From contig CAMNSA010000004.1 in assembly GCA_946554335.1 (NCBI GenBank), positions 150,065 through 214,064 on the forward strand: DNA of 64,000 nt. Reading direction: 5' to 3'. Position 1 is the first letter of the stretch. Each line of letters starts with the position of its first letter. Below, one piece after another: positions 1 through 9,048 of this stretch. Source of the stretch: an uncultured Neglectibacter sp. (lineage in GTDB: Bacteria; Bacillota; Clostridia; Oscillospirales; Acutalibacteraceae). The notes below the pieces were generated by a model. The model was not told where the DNA came from, did no database searches, and worked only from the letters and a program-made list of their open reading frames with translations. The position numbers and the translations under genes were made by a program.

Positions 1-97
1 AAGTAGGCTCTGTGTCTGTTGCGAGGGCAGGAAGCGCCACCAGCAGACCAAGAGCGAGCACCATAACCACCGCCATCAATTTCTTCATGGTCTTCAT
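1..97 (-). CDS. Secreted surface protein, N-terminal part only (probable pilin-type subunit)
   Basis: The gene runs off the window edge; only about 32 residues are visible. They form a classic Sec signal peptide: Lys-rich start (MKTMKKL), a hydrophobic core of about 15 residues, and an ALA cleavage motif followed by TDTEPT. An AGGAAA ribosome site precedes the ATG at 97; a second in-frame ATG lies at 88. It is the last visible gene of the leftward locus that encodes two signal peptidases and a large LPXTG protein, so a pilin or other sortase substrate is the natural guess. That identity is inference; only secretion is seen in the sequence. Confidence 0.6.
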   Translation of the reverse strand, partial: MKTMKKLMAVVMVLALGLLVALPALATDTEPT

Positions 98-243
98 ACT
101 CTCATTTCCTTTCTACCTGTTTTCCTTTGCAAAAATGATTACAAAGCACTTTTGGTTTATATCAAAGACAGCGAAGCTGTCTCAGATATCCTGATTATTG
201 CCTGAGGAAAAATCCCGCCGGCAAATGGCCCGAAAGACACGGG

Positions 244-840
244 TCAGATCGTTCCCAAGCCCTTTAAGGGCCAGACTCGGAAGAAAAGCTTCCCCACCAC
301 CAGGTCTTTTTCCACCGTGCCCAGCGCGGTGTTTCTGCTGTCAATGGAGGTTTCCCGGTTGTCCCCGATCACAAACAGCTCTTCATTGGGCACTTTACAG
401 GGAAAGTCGATATTACATTCTCCCAAGGCTTTCTGGGTGAGATAGGGCTCTGAAAGCTTCACGCCGTTTACCACCACGGTGCCGTCCTCCTCCAGACTGA
501 CGGAATCCCCTGAAACAGCTATCACTCGCTTCACCAGCAGGGTGTTGTTGTGGTAGAACGCCACAATGTCTCCGGGACGGTAGTCCTGAAAGCTGGTGGC
601 GATGACCACATCACCGTTTTCCAGGGTTTCCGCCATGGAGTCGCCCTTGATTTGCAGCACGGGGAACATCAGCACTGCCGCGATCACCGCTGCCGCGGTC
701 ACCACCACCAGGGTGAAAACCGTGGTTCTGAGCACCTGACGGAACTCTCTTTTTCTGTTTTCCTTTTTTAGTTCAATTTCTACCTGTGAAACCGTGGGCA
801 GATCCTGTATCTCAACTTTTGCAGGTCCTTTCTTTTTCAT
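244..840 (-). CDS. lepB: Signal peptidase I (pilus-locus copy 1)
   Basis: Membrane serine protease of 198 residues that removes signal peptides from exported proteins. There is one N-terminal membrane anchor (about residues 40-63). The catalytic Ser68 lies in GDSMAETL, the catalytic Lys104 in LLVKRVIAVSGD, and the box D/E motif is VIGDNRETSIDSR. Length and architecture are those of the short Gram-positive SipS-like enzymes. A long charged cytoplasmic N-terminus precedes the anchor. It shares its layout with the second signal peptidase at 6234-6848, and the two flank the LPXTG gene, as in sortase-pilus loci where a dedicated peptidase processes pilins or helps assembly. GAGGGG precedes the ATG. 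Confidence 0.93.
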   Translation of the reverse strand: MKKKGPAKVEIQDLPTVSQVEIELKKENRKREFRQVLRTTVFTLVVVTAAAVIAAVLMFPVLQIKGDSMAETLENGDVVIATSFQDYRPGDIVAFYHNNTLLVKRVIAVSGDSVSLEEDGTVVVNGVKLSEPYLTQKALGECNIDFPCKVPNEELFVIGDNRETSIDSRNTALGTVEKDLVVGKLFFRVWPLKGLGTI

Positions 841-873
841 AAGCCCCTCGCCTCCACACTCGCGGCCGCCTTT

Positions 874-1458
874 TCAGCGCTTTTTCGCCATTTTTTTGGG
901 CAGGGACATCTTGCTTTTCGGCTGCATCTTCCCGCCTATCACCTGAACGACCTCCATCACCTGAACCGAAGCCTCAGATGAGGCCTGAGAATTCTCCTGT
1001 TTGGAAGTACCGGTTTCTTCCTCTTCTCTTATCGACTCCTTTTTCTCTTCCTTGCTCTCTTCTATCTTTTCTTCTGGCTCCTCCTTAGGCTCTCCTTTTG
1101 CCTGCTCTTCCGGCTGCTCCTTGGACTCTTCTCCCTTGGGCTTTGCCCCTTCCTGCTCCGGATGGCGGCCCTCCGCCATGGGCGAGATCTCCAGAAGCTC
1201 GCTGAGCTGTGCAGGAGAGGGGGCCAAAGAGGGATCCACCTTATCAATTTGCTCTCTGAGGGCATTGCGAAGCTTCAGGATGCGGATATCCTTGTCATCC
1301 AGTCTGTGCTTCAAGCGTTCATAGCCCTCTTCCAGCTCCGAAAGCTTCTGCTGCGTCTCCTTGAGAGACTGCTTTGCCTCTTCCGCTTCCCTTGCCTGGG
1401 CAAGCAGCAGCTGCAAAAGCTCTCTTCGTCCTAACTTGTGCAGTTCTTTATCCGTCAA
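874..1458 (-). CDS. Acidic coiled-coil protein of unknown function in the pilus locus
   Basis: 194 residues, no signal peptide or membrane segment. Residues 1-80 are predicted coiled coil (heptads of Leu with EEAKQ, KLSELEE, RLKHRLDDK, LRNALREQ). Residues 95-170 are a low-complexity Glu/Lys/Ser tract with EEPEE and KEEKKE blocks. The last 25 residues are basic (KMQPKSKMSLPKKMAKKR). The start is TTG at 1458, preceded 8 nt upstream by AAGGGAG. I do not recognise a named family. It sits between the LPXTG gene and a signal peptidase in one leftward unit, so a role in assembling or anchoring the surface fibre is possible but unproven. Confidence 0.6.
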   Translation of the reverse strand: MTDKELHKLGRRELLQLLLAQAREAEEAKQSLKETQQKLSELEEGYERLKHRLDDKDIRILKLRNALREQIDKVDPSLAPSPAQLSELLEISPMAEGRHPEQEGAKPKGEESKEQPEEQAKGEPKEEPEEKIEESKEEKKESIREEEETGTSKQENSQASSEASVQVMEVVQVIGGKMQPKSKMSLPKKMAKKR

Positions 1459-1596
1459 TGGTAAGTCTCCCTTTCCCGATAAAAGCCCTCACATTCGGTC
1501 GTTATCCATTTTAATATAGCCGGTATAAAAAATCAAGTGGGCGCTGCCAAAGCAGCATACCGGAAAGCGCCGCCGGAGGTGCAGAAAGCCGAAGCC

Positions 1597-1643
1597 CCGG
1601 GAGAAGGCCCCTTCCGCCATGCGGTGGAGGCCTTCGCTCCCGG
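1597..1643 (-). terminator. Large intercistronic hairpin after the LPXTG gene
   Basis: Arms CCGGGAG-AAGGCC and GGCCTT-cg-CTCCCGG enclose an inner CCGCCATGCGG hairpin, starting 17 nt after the stop of the surface-protein gene. No clear U-run follows, so it may be an attenuator or mRNA stabiliser rather than a full terminator. Confidence 0.45.
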
Positions 1644-1659
1644 CGTTCTGATTTCAGCT

Positions 1660-4600
1660 TTATTCCGCCCAGTACGGCCTTTTTCTCAGGCGGAGGATCA
1701 CAAGCACGCCGCCCAGCAAAAGCAGCGCCGTCCCCGCCCCTATACCGTACCAAACGCCCGGCCCGCCGGTCTTGGGCAGCTCATAGGCAAGGTACTCGTT
1801 GGAAACGCTTACCAGCTGCGCCTCATTCGAGGTAGGCGTCACAATAACGCCCTCCACCTTCGCTAACTCATCCGCACCCGGCGTCACAGTTGTCACATCG
1901 CCGGTAAAGACAGAAGTGTATTCATAATCTGTCTTCCCAGTGGTCAACTGCAACTCGCCGTTGGGAAGCTCCGTCTTTCCCGTCACCACATTCTTTATCT
2001 CGGCGATGGTGTATTTAGTGCCCACCGGCAGGTGGTTAATCTCAATATACTCGCCATGCTTCAAAGTGATATAGGCGCCGTTATAGACCTCGGAATTTTC
2101 CAGAAGGAAGTATTCTCCATCTCCGCCGGAGCCGTCCGGATTGTTGGGGCTGTATTTCACATAGTTATAGTCGTCCGCCAGCTGATTGCCGTCCTTGTCA
2201 GTCAGGGTGAGCTGGAACACAAACTCTTCGCCGTTGTCATAGGCGTCTCGTTCTTTCTCCTCCTGGCCGTTCATGATGATCCGCTCAAGCTGTTTTTCCA
2301 GCCTCAGGCTGCCGAAATCGGAATCCTTTAAGGGGCCGGCAAGGTCGCCGCTGTAAACAGAGGGAAGGGTGAACTGCATCCAGCAGGTAGAGCCGGAAGC
2401 GCCGCGCTCCGTATAGCAGAAATCCAGACGATATTTGGAGGCTGAATGTGCCTTGGTCTGAGCGTTGTGAGGAATATAATCCCAAAGGTCCACATACTCG
2501 CCCTGGGAGGTATGCACGCCGCCGATATCGCAGACCAGCTGCTGGCCGCTGCCCGTGGCGTTGCCGTTCTTGTCGATTTCTGTCAGGAACACCCACATAT
2601 CGTCGTCGCCGAAGAACATGTACTCCAGAGGACCTACATACTCTTCCACCAAATCAAAGGTGACATAGTAATGCATACCGAAATAGTTATTGTGGTCCGC
2701 GCCGTCGTCAGCCTTAGGCAGATTACCCGGACTACCAGCACCGCTGAATTTCCGCAGACTTTCTCGCGTGTAATCGCCAAATGCTAGGTCCTTCGCGTAC
2801 AGGGCGGAATCCAAGGGCCAGAAGTTATTGGTCCAGGTGGAAGTATGGGTTGTGCTGCCGCATGTGGGGTTATATAAACGCTCCAGGCTGCTTGCCCCGC
2901 CCGCGCCTTCCACACTGGCGGTGGAAAGAGTATAGGTATCTCCCACGCGGGTGAAGGACAAGCTGCCGGGGTAGTAGGTTTTCCCCTTGGTTTCCACAGA
3001 GGCATTTAGGAAGCCGTCCGGTCCGGAAATTCCATCGGAGAAGGTGATATTCCCGCTGGTATCCACGCCGCTGACCATTCCGAAGGTACACTTTCCATAG
3101 CTGATATCTGCTGTTCCCCAACCGCCTACGCGGTTGGCCATATTGATTGCATTGTTCACGCCGGCATTCTGCCATCTCTCATCCTTCAGGCCGGTGCCGG
3201 TATTGGCGTTGCCGAAGCCGTACTTTGCACCGCTGCCGCTGTAATTTCCGGCGGAGTTGATCCCCTGGCGGTTGGTTTTCATCGTACCGTCTGTCTTCCC
3301 CTTAAAATCTACGGAGTTGATATCGTAATCAAAGAAACTGGTGGGGGAACTGAAGGTACCGGAAAGGGGCTCATAGATCAGCCGGATATTCGCGCCATCC
3401 TGGATATAGATGCAGTCGTTGGCCTGAGACTCCGGACGGTTGGTAAAATGGATCTTTCTGCAATCCGAAACGGCTTTATCAGGCGTTACCCCCTTATAGG
3501 CCTCGCCATACACTACCCAATCGCTTCTGTTTGAGCTGTCAGCGGACTTGCCGTCCTTCAGGATCCAGATCTGCCTCAGGCGGAAGGAATACTGGTTGTT
3601 GTCGTCTACAGCAGAGTTGGTCAGGGCGTCAAAATACTTCAGATTGGGCTTTTCAAAATAGCTGCAGTCCTCGCTGCGGTAGATCTCTGTCAGGGTATTC
3701 TGCGTACGCATTGTGCCGTCAGAATTCAGCCCCAGGGAGAAGGTGGGCAGATTGGTATTGCCGTTTACCGGCAGATTTCCTCCGCGCGTATCGATCAGCG
3801 GGATGGTACTGCCGTCTTTCCGCACGGTATCCAGGTAGGAATAATACTGTACCTTGAAATGAGGATTGACATGAGTGCTGGAAATCAGGCCGAAGGTGCT
3901 CGCCTCCTGCCCGGCGCTCTTTGCCATCACACTCATTCCCGCTCCGTCCTCTTCGGAGCCTACCTGATAGGCGGACGCCGCGCAAATCTCACCGGATCCT
4001 TCGGAAAATTCCTCCTCTGCAAGTCCCAGAAGAGTTTCATCTTCCTCCGCACTTTCCTCCCGGCGCGTCGTATAAATGCGCTCATCTATATGGAAGCCGG
4101 GCGTTTGAGGCTCGCTGCTCCCCGTCCCGTCAGAGGGGACCAGAGCGGTGATCAGCACGCCTCCGGATTCGACTTCAGATTTGATATTGGAGGCTTTTTC
4201 CTCCTTGAGGGCCTCTTCCTCCGCCTCTTTTGCTTTCTCCTCCAGCTCCTGCTTGGAGGTGATGGTGACGCTCACAGAGCAAAGAGTCATATCCAGCTCA
4301 TGTCCGTAATAATACAAGCGGTAAGAGAACACCTCCAGGGGAAGCAGCTCCTTCTCCCGGTCCTCCAGCTTGACGAATTCAGCATAGCGCAGGTAGTCCT
4401 CTGCCTCCTGAGACAGGGGCTCTACGATAAAGGTCAGAGGCTGAGAGGGGTCATAAGTGAGGCCAGTGTTGGCGGGCAGCGTCTCGGCGCCGGTGATCTC
4501 CACCGCGGAGGGCGTCTGCGCATCATTGGAAGCGGCGCTATCCTCCGCTTCATCATTCACCGGCAAAGAGGTTTCTTCCCCGGAAACGGCGGAAGCTTCC

Positions 4601-6171
4601 TCCGCACCGCTCAAGGTATCATCAGACAGCCCCGAGGAGGTGTTTTCCTCCTGAGAGGCTTCCAAAGAGGAATTATCCTCCGAGGAATTATCCTCCGAGG
4701 AAGCGTCCCCCTGCGTCAAGGCTTTCCCGTCGGCGCTTTCTCCGGCGCCCTCCGGCTGTGACAGAACGCTGTGTTCCTCCGCGGCCGAAACGGTCTCCGC
4801 ATTTTGGGCAGACCCTTTGGGCACGGCTACGCCGGACACATGGAATTCCATGTGGAACAGGGGATCCTCATCATAGGCAAAGGACTGAGAGATCTGCAGG
4901 GATTCCGGCAGTTCCACGCTTGCCAAGGGGGCGGAAGAGGAAGTCCCTTCCTCCGGGTTTTCCGCCGCGGCGCCGCCAAAGGCCACCAGGGCCGGAGCGT
5001 CCAGCCTGAGGCTGTAGGCGCCGTCCTCGGCCTTTGCAAGCTCCAGAACCTGCGCCTTGGGGGATGCCTCTGAAGCGTCCTCCTGTCCTTCGGAAATCAT
5101 CACCGCCGTTAACGCCTCCTGCGGCTTTAAGGGTTCAATAATAAGCTGTACCGGAGAGGCAAAGGGCTCTCCCTCCGTCTCGCTGATAAAGCTGAGCTTC
5201 ATAAGCGACAGCAGCTCAAACGTCTCGTCCCCCGCCGCTTCCCGAAGCTGATCCTTTCCGGCAAGAAGCTGCTCTTCGCCCGAAATATCTTCAAAACCCA
5301 GCAGCGTCTTTTCCGGAAGAGGCTTCTCGCACCGAGCGGTGATCTTCAACTGATCGTTTTCGTACAGGGTCACCGCGGCGTCCGGCTCCTCCTCCGGAGA
5401 AACGCCGGAAACGGAGGATTCCTCCTTGTCCCGGGGAACGTTTACCATGCACTCGTCGCCGTGGACATGCTTTTTGACTTCCAGAAGTCCGCACTGCAAA
5501 ACGGGCTCGCCGCTTTCATCTGTCACCTTGTTCCCGTTTTCGTCCAGATAACAGCTCTCGTCATGGGTGTGCAGAATCACCTCGGGCTTCTCGCACACCA
5601 GAACCTTCTGCTCCGTATAGCAGTCATCCCCATGGGTATGAGCGCCCTCACCCTCTTCCAGCGTGCAGATGAGGGTCTTTTCATAGCACTCCTCTGTGTG
5701 GGTATGCTCTTCGCTTTCCTCCAAACCGCAGATGAGGACCTGCTCATAACACTCGTCCGTGTGGACATGTCCTTCGCTTTCGGGGATGGTGCAGGCAAGC
5801 TCTCTGCGGGTCTCATAACATTCGTCTGTATGCTTATGCTCCTTGACTTCCGGCAGGGTGCATACCAGCTCGCCTTCCTTATTGTAGCAGGCCTCGTTGT
5901 GCTCATGCGCCACAAAATCGGCGTAGCCGCAGGACAGGACCTTCTCTCCCTCCGGCGTTTGGGTATAGCACGCCTCCGTATGCTGATGTACAGGCTCTCT
6001 TTCCAGGATGCAGCTGAGCTTCAGCTGGTTCATGGCGCGGCCGTTCATGCGCAAAGCGACTCCCGTTCCCACCACGACTATCAATGCCAAACAGGCAAAC
6101 ACCGCCATTCTTCTATGGCGTTTCTTCTGCTCCGATAAAATTTCTGCAGCCTGCTTTTTGGGAGATTCCAT
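1660..6171 (-). CDS. Giant LPXTG cell-wall-anchored surface protein with HxHxxxCY repeats, fibro-slime/PA14-like and pilin domains
   Basis: 1503 residues from the ATG at 6171, which has AAGGAGG 7 nt upstream; an upstream in-frame ATG (6198) lacks a site. Order: cytoplasmic basic tail and membrane/signal segment (about residues 20-42); eight units of HxHxxxCY...C (about 60-240); a long Glu/Ser-rich stalk (about 250-720); a region ending in a fibro-slime/PA14-like motif (EYMFFGDDDMWVFLTE, about 1185); a Spy0128-type isopeptide pilin domain (about 1290-1390); and a C-terminal LPKTG (about 1467), hydrophobic helix and basic tail for sortase anchoring. It is probably the tip or major adhesin of a surface fibre. 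No sortase gene is visible; it may lie left of the window. Confidence 0.88.
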   Translation of the reverse strand: MESPKKQAAEILSEQKKRHRRMAVFACLALIVVVGTGVALRMNGRAMNQLKLSCILEREPVHQHTEACYTQTPEGEKVLSCGYADFVAHEHNEACYNKEGELVCTLPEVKEHKHTDECYETRRELACTIPESEGHVHTDECYEQVLICGLEESEEHTHTEECYEKTLICTLEEGEGAHTHGDDCYTEQKVLVCEKPEVILHTHDESCYLDENGNKVTDESGEPVLQCGLLEVKKHVHGDECMVNVPRDKEESSVSGVSPEEEPDAAVTLYENDQLKITARCEKPLPEKTLLGFEDISGEEQLLAGKDQLREAAGDETFELLSLMKLSFISETEGEPFASPVQLIIEPLKPQEALTAVMISEGQEDASEASPKAQVLELAKAEDGAYSLRLDAPALVAFGGAAAENPEEGTSSSAPLASVELPESLQISQSFAYDEDPLFHMEFHVSGVAVPKGSAQNAETVSAAEEHSVLSQPEGAGESADGKALTQGDASSEDNSSEDNSSLEASQEENTSSGLSDDTLSGAEEASAVSGEETSLPVNDEAEDSAASNDAQTPSAVEITGAETLPANTGLTYDPSQPLTFIVEPLSQEAEDYLRYAEFVKLEDREKELLPLEVFSYRLYYYGHELDMTLCSVSVTITSKQELEEKAKEAEEEALKEEKASNIKSEVESGGVLITALVPSDGTGSSEPQTPGFHIDERIYTTRREESAEEDETLLGLAEEEFSEGSGEICAASAYQVGSEEDGAGMSVMAKSAGQEASTFGLISSTHVNPHFKVQYYSYLDTVRKDGSTIPLIDTRGGNLPVNGNTNLPTFSLGLNSDGTMRTQNTLTEIYRSEDCSYFEKPNLKYFDALTNSAVDDNNQYSFRLRQIWILKDGKSADSSNRSDWVVYGEAYKGVTPDKAVSDCRKIHFTNRPESQANDCIYIQDGANIRLIYEPLSGTFSSPTSFFDYDINSVDFKGKTDGTMKTNRQGINSAGNYSGSGAKYGFGNANTGTGLKDERWQNAGVNNAINMANRVGGWGTADISYGKCTFGMVSGVDTSGNITFSDGISGPDGFLNASVETKGKTYYPGSLSFTRVGDTYTLSTASVEGAGGASSLERLYNPTCGSTTHTSTWTNNFWPLDSALYAKDLAFGDYTRESLRKFSGAGSPGNLPKADDGADHNNYFGMHYYVTFDLVEEYVGPLEYMFFGDDDMWVFLTEIDKNGNATGSGQQLVCDIGGVHTSQGEYVDLWDYIPHNAQTKAHSASKYRLDFCYTERGASGSTCWMQFTLPSVYSGDLAGPLKDSDFGSLRLEKQLERIIMNGQEEKERDAYDNGEEFVFQLTLTDKDGNQLADDYNYVKYSPNNPDGSGGDGEYFLLENSEVYNGAYITLKHGEYIEINHLPVGTKYTIAEIKNVVTGKTELPNGELQLTTGKTDYEYTSVFTGDVTTVTPGADELAKVEGVIVTPTSNEAQLVSVSNEYLAYELPKTGGPGVWYGIGAGTALLLLGGVLVILRLRKRPYWAE

Positions 6172-6233
6172 TGTGCTGCCTCCTTCCCCCAGATCCATTT
6201 CTATATCTTAACTTCAGTTAAACTCAGTTAGTT

Positions 6234-6848
6234 TCACGCTGTTCCCATCTTGGAAAATTCCTGCTCAGAGCCCAGGATCCTTCCCAGGCGGTTTAACGGC
6301 CAGATCCGCAGAACCACCCGTCCCAAGATCATTTCATTGCTCACGCACCCTACAGCGGCATGACGGCTGTCGATGCTGGCTGAGCGGTGATCGCCCAATA
6401 CAAAATACTGGCCGGCCGGAACCTCATAGGGAAATTTCACATCACAGCTTCCTCTGGCCTTTTCTTCTAAATAAGGCTCCTCCAGAAGCTGGCCGTTGCG
6501 GTACACGGCCCCGTCTTCGTCTATATTGATCTGGTCTCCGCCGATGGCTACTACCCGCTTGATCACCACGCTGTTGTTGTGGTAAAAGGCGATCACATCC
6601 CCCGGCATATACTCCCCGCGGCTCACGGTGATGGTCACATCGCCCGTCTGCAAATTGGGGGTCATGGAAGTGCCGTCGATCTGCACCACAGGAAACAGAA
6701 ATACGACTATCAAAACCACCGCCGCCGCCACCACGGAAAGGAAGAACACTGTGTTGCGCAGAATAATGCGGCGGTTGTGCTTATCCTGCTCTATCTTCAA
6801 TTCGCGCTCCAGCTGTTCCACTGTAGGGCGCTTTTCAGAAGCCTCCAT
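6234..6848 (-). CDS. lepB: Signal peptidase I (pilus-locus copy 2)
   Basis: 204 residues from ATG 6848 (AGAAGG 8 nt upstream; a GTG three codons earlier is less well placed). Membrane anchor at about residues 33-54, catalytic Ser61 in DGTSMTPNL, catalytic Lys97 in VVIKRVVAIGGD, and the conserved VLGDHRSASIDSR box. It is the first gene of the leftward surface-fibre operon, 62 nt ahead of the LPXTG gene. It resembles the copy at 244-840 across its length, which suggests duplication or paired specialised peptidases. Whether both are active general signal peptidases or one serves only the pilus cannot be told from sequence. Confidence 0.93.
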   Translation of the reverse strand: MEASEKRPTVEQLERELKIEQDKHNRRIILRNTVFFLSVVAAAVVLIVVFLFPVVQIDGTSMTPNLQTGDVTITVSRGEYMPGDVIAFYHNNSVVIKRVVAIGGDQINIDEDGAVYRNGQLLEEPYLEEKARGSCDVKFPYEVPAGQYFVLGDHRSASIDSRHAAVGCVSNEMILGRVVLRIWPLNRLGRILGSEQEFSKMGTA

Positions 6849-7185
6849 GAAAAACACCTTCTGCCCGCCCCTTCCGGGAAGCCGATTTCAAGGGGACGGC
6901 TTTCACAGGAGCTGATACCATCTATTCATACGATCACGGTCGTAAAATCATTTCTCAAAATGCCCGAGAGCAGTCCAGCCTGACAGAAAACCCCTTCGTC
7001 TCAGGTCTATCCCATCAAAGGATAATCCGAGAAAAAGGGGGCTTGTTTCAAGAGAAAGCGCGCCATTTCATTCATTTTCAGGGGAAACAGCGACTCCTTC
7101 ATTTTCCGCCGCAAGGTAAAAATCGGTGCGCAAACATGCCCTCTTTCAGATCGCAGGTTCAAAAGAAGACTAATTTTCATTTTCC
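6849..7185 (-). other. Long 5' leader of the surface-fibre operon
   Basis: About 330 nt lie between the promoter -10 box and the first ATG. No riboswitch I know is recognisable. On the minus strand an ATG only a few nt downstream of the expected start site opens a 54-codon reading frame (MKISLLLNLRSERG...) that ends near 7017. It would be leaderless and has no ribosome site, so coding is doubtful. Confidence 0.4.
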
Positions 7186-7214
7186 ATTATATTCTCTGGC
7201 TTCGGAATTGTCAA
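7186..7214 (-). promoter_or_regulatory. Perfect consensus sigma-A promoter of the surface-fibre operon
   Basis: On the minus strand, TTGACA (7214-7209), a 17-bp spacer and TATAAT (7191-7186). Both hexamers match the consensus exactly. It drives transcription leftward into the signal peptidase and LPXTG genes. Confidence 0.8.
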
Positions 7215-7257
7215 TATTTCATCGAGAAGATTTCCTCTCCTGGGAAAAGGGAGACTT

Positions 7258-8934
7258 TTATTTTTCTTCGTCCGCTTTCCGAATCTGGGCCCGTTTGATC
7301 TTCCCGCCCAGGGTTTTGGGAAGCTCCTCCACATACTCCACCACTCTGGGATATTTATAGGGGGCCGTAACCTTCTTCACATAGTTTTGCAGCTCCTTCG
7401 TGAGCTCCGGCGTGCCCTCATAGCCCTTCGCCAGCACGATGGTGGCCTTTACCACCTGTCCCCGCACAGGATCCGGCGCTCCGGTGATGGCGCACTCCAC
7501 CACGGCGGGGTGCTCTACCAGAGCCGACTCCACCTCGAAGGGCCCGATGCGGTAGCCGGAGCATTTGATCACGTCGTCGTTTCTGCCTACGAACCAGAAA
7601 TAGCCGTCGCTGTCTCTCCAAAGCATATCGCCGGTGTTATACCCCGCTGCGCCCAAGTGCTCTTCCGTCATCTGGGGGTTGTGGAAATACCCGGTAAAAA
7701 GGCCCACCGGCGGGTGATTTTTCACATCCATAATGGTGAGGGACCCCTCGTCGCCGTCCTCGCAGAGATTGCCGCCGCCGTCCACCAGCTGGATGTCGTA
7801 AAGGGGCGAGGGCTTGCCGGTAGAGCCGGGGATAGGGGTCACCCAGGGATAGAAGTTCGCCAGCAGCACAGGCCCCTCGGACTGGCCGAAGCCCTCGTAG
7901 ATCTGCAGGCCTGTCAGCTCCTTCCAGCGTTTTGTCACCTCCGGATTCAAGGGCTCTCCGGCGGTCACGCAGTGGTGGATGCAGGAGAGGTCATACTGGC
8001 TCAGGTCCTCCTGAAGCATGAAGCGAAAGGTGGTGGGCGGGGCGCAGAAGGTGGTCACCCGATACTGCTCCACCTTGCTGAGCAGGTTTTGAGGATTGAA
8101 TTTTCCCTCCATATCGTAGCAGAAGATCACGGCTCCGCAGATCCACTGGCCGTAGATCTTTCCCCAGCCGAACTTTGCCCAGCCGGAATCGGACACGCTC
8201 ATATGCAGGTGGTTTTCCTCCACCCGCTGCCAGTATTTCGCCGTGATAATGTGGCCTAAGGGGTAAGTGAAGCTGTGCTGCACCATCTTGGGCATCCCGG
8301 TGGTGCCGGAGGTGAAATACACCAGCATGATATCGTTTTTTGTGGTGGCCTCTTCCCCGGTGGGGCGGTCAAATTTCTCCGGAAACTTCATGATCTCCTC
8401 GTCAAAGTCCAGCCAGCCCTCTCTGCGCTCTTCCACCATGATCTTGGTTTTTAAAGAGGGGATCTCCCCCTCGGCCAGCTCCACCTGGGACACCACAAAG
8501 GGGTCGTTTACGCACACCACCGCGCAAACCTGGGCGGAATTGCCCCGATAGACGATATCCTTTTTCGTCAGCTGCAGGGTGCCCGGGATCAGCACTGCCC
8601 CCAGCTTGTGCAAAGCGGTCGCGCACACCCAATACTCCCAGCGCCTGCGCAGGATCAGCATGACAACCGATCCCTTTTTCACGCCGATGCTTTTGAAGAA
8701 ATGGGCGGCGCGGTTAGAAAGGCGCATAATATCTGTAAAGGTAAACACCTTTTCATTCCCGGCCTCGTCGCACCACACAAGAGCCCTTTTTTCCGGCTCC
8801 TCCTTTGCCCAGGCGTCCACCACATCAAAGCCGAAATTGAAGTTTTCCGGCACATTCACCCGATAGTTTTCTTTAAAATCCTCATAGGAATCGAAGTCGA
8901 TCCTGGGAAGAAATTTTTTCAGCAGGAAATCCAT
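7258..8934 (-). CDS. AMP-forming acyl-CoA synthetase (acetyl/medium-chain acyl-CoA ligase family)
   Basis: 558 residues; ANL superfamily enzyme that activates a carboxylic acid with ATP to an acyl-AMP and then an acyl-CoA. The P-loop-like motif YFTSGTTGMPKMVQHS lies near residue 210, GEPLNPEV and YEGFGQSEG near 330-350, and the hinge and C-terminal lid follow with YNTGDMLW, GRNDDVIKCSGYRIGP and PKTLGGKIKRAQ; the last carries the catalytic lysine. Start ATG 8934 is chosen because AAAGG lies 9 nt upstream; an ATG three codons earlier abuts that site. It lies 114 nt downstream of an HTH-cupin regulator on the same strand, a pairing I have seen in other Clostridia. Substrate chain length is not determined. 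Confidence 0.92.
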   Translation of the reverse strand: MDFLLKKFLPRIDFDSYEDFKENYRVNVPENFNFGFDVVDAWAKEEPEKRALVWCDEAGNEKVFTFTDIMRLSNRAAHFFKSIGVKKGSVVMLILRRRWEYWVCATALHKLGAVLIPGTLQLTKKDIVYRGNSAQVCAVVCVNDPFVVSQVELAEGEIPSLKTKIMVEERREGWLDFDEEIMKFPEKFDRPTGEEATTKNDIMLVYFTSGTTGMPKMVQHSFTYPLGHIITAKYWQRVEENHLHMSVSDSGWAKFGWGKIYGQWICGAVIFCYDMEGKFNPQNLLSKVEQYRVTTFCAPPTTFRFMLQEDLSQYDLSCIHHCVTAGEPLNPEVTKRWKELTGLQIYEGFGQSEGPVLLANFYPWVTPIPGSTGKPSPLYDIQLVDGGGNLCEDGDEGSLTIMDVKNHPPVGLFTGYFHNPQMTEEHLGAAGYNTGDMLWRDSDGYFWFVGRNDDVIKCSGYRIGPFEVESALVEHPAVVECAITGAPDPVRGQVVKATIVLAKGYEGTPELTKELQNYVKKVTAPYKYPRVVEYVEELPKTLGGKIKRAQIRKADEEK

Positions 8935-9048
8935 TTTCAACATCCTTTCTCATCCCACGGGTGTGGAGCGCACAGCTTTGTGAGTTTCTCGTCTCCTGGA
9001 CTCTCACGAATGTGAGCTTCTCATCCCGTGGGCCGCCTTAAAAAGGCC

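Noticed and set aside
3859..4761. 300-codon plus-strand reading frame
   Set aside because: It is antisense to the LPXTG gene, lacks a ribosome site, and mirrors the codon pattern of the real gene.
6849..7185. c-di-GMP or other known riboswitch in the surface-operon leader
   Set aside because: No conserved core of the c-di-GMP-I/II or other classes that I know could be found.
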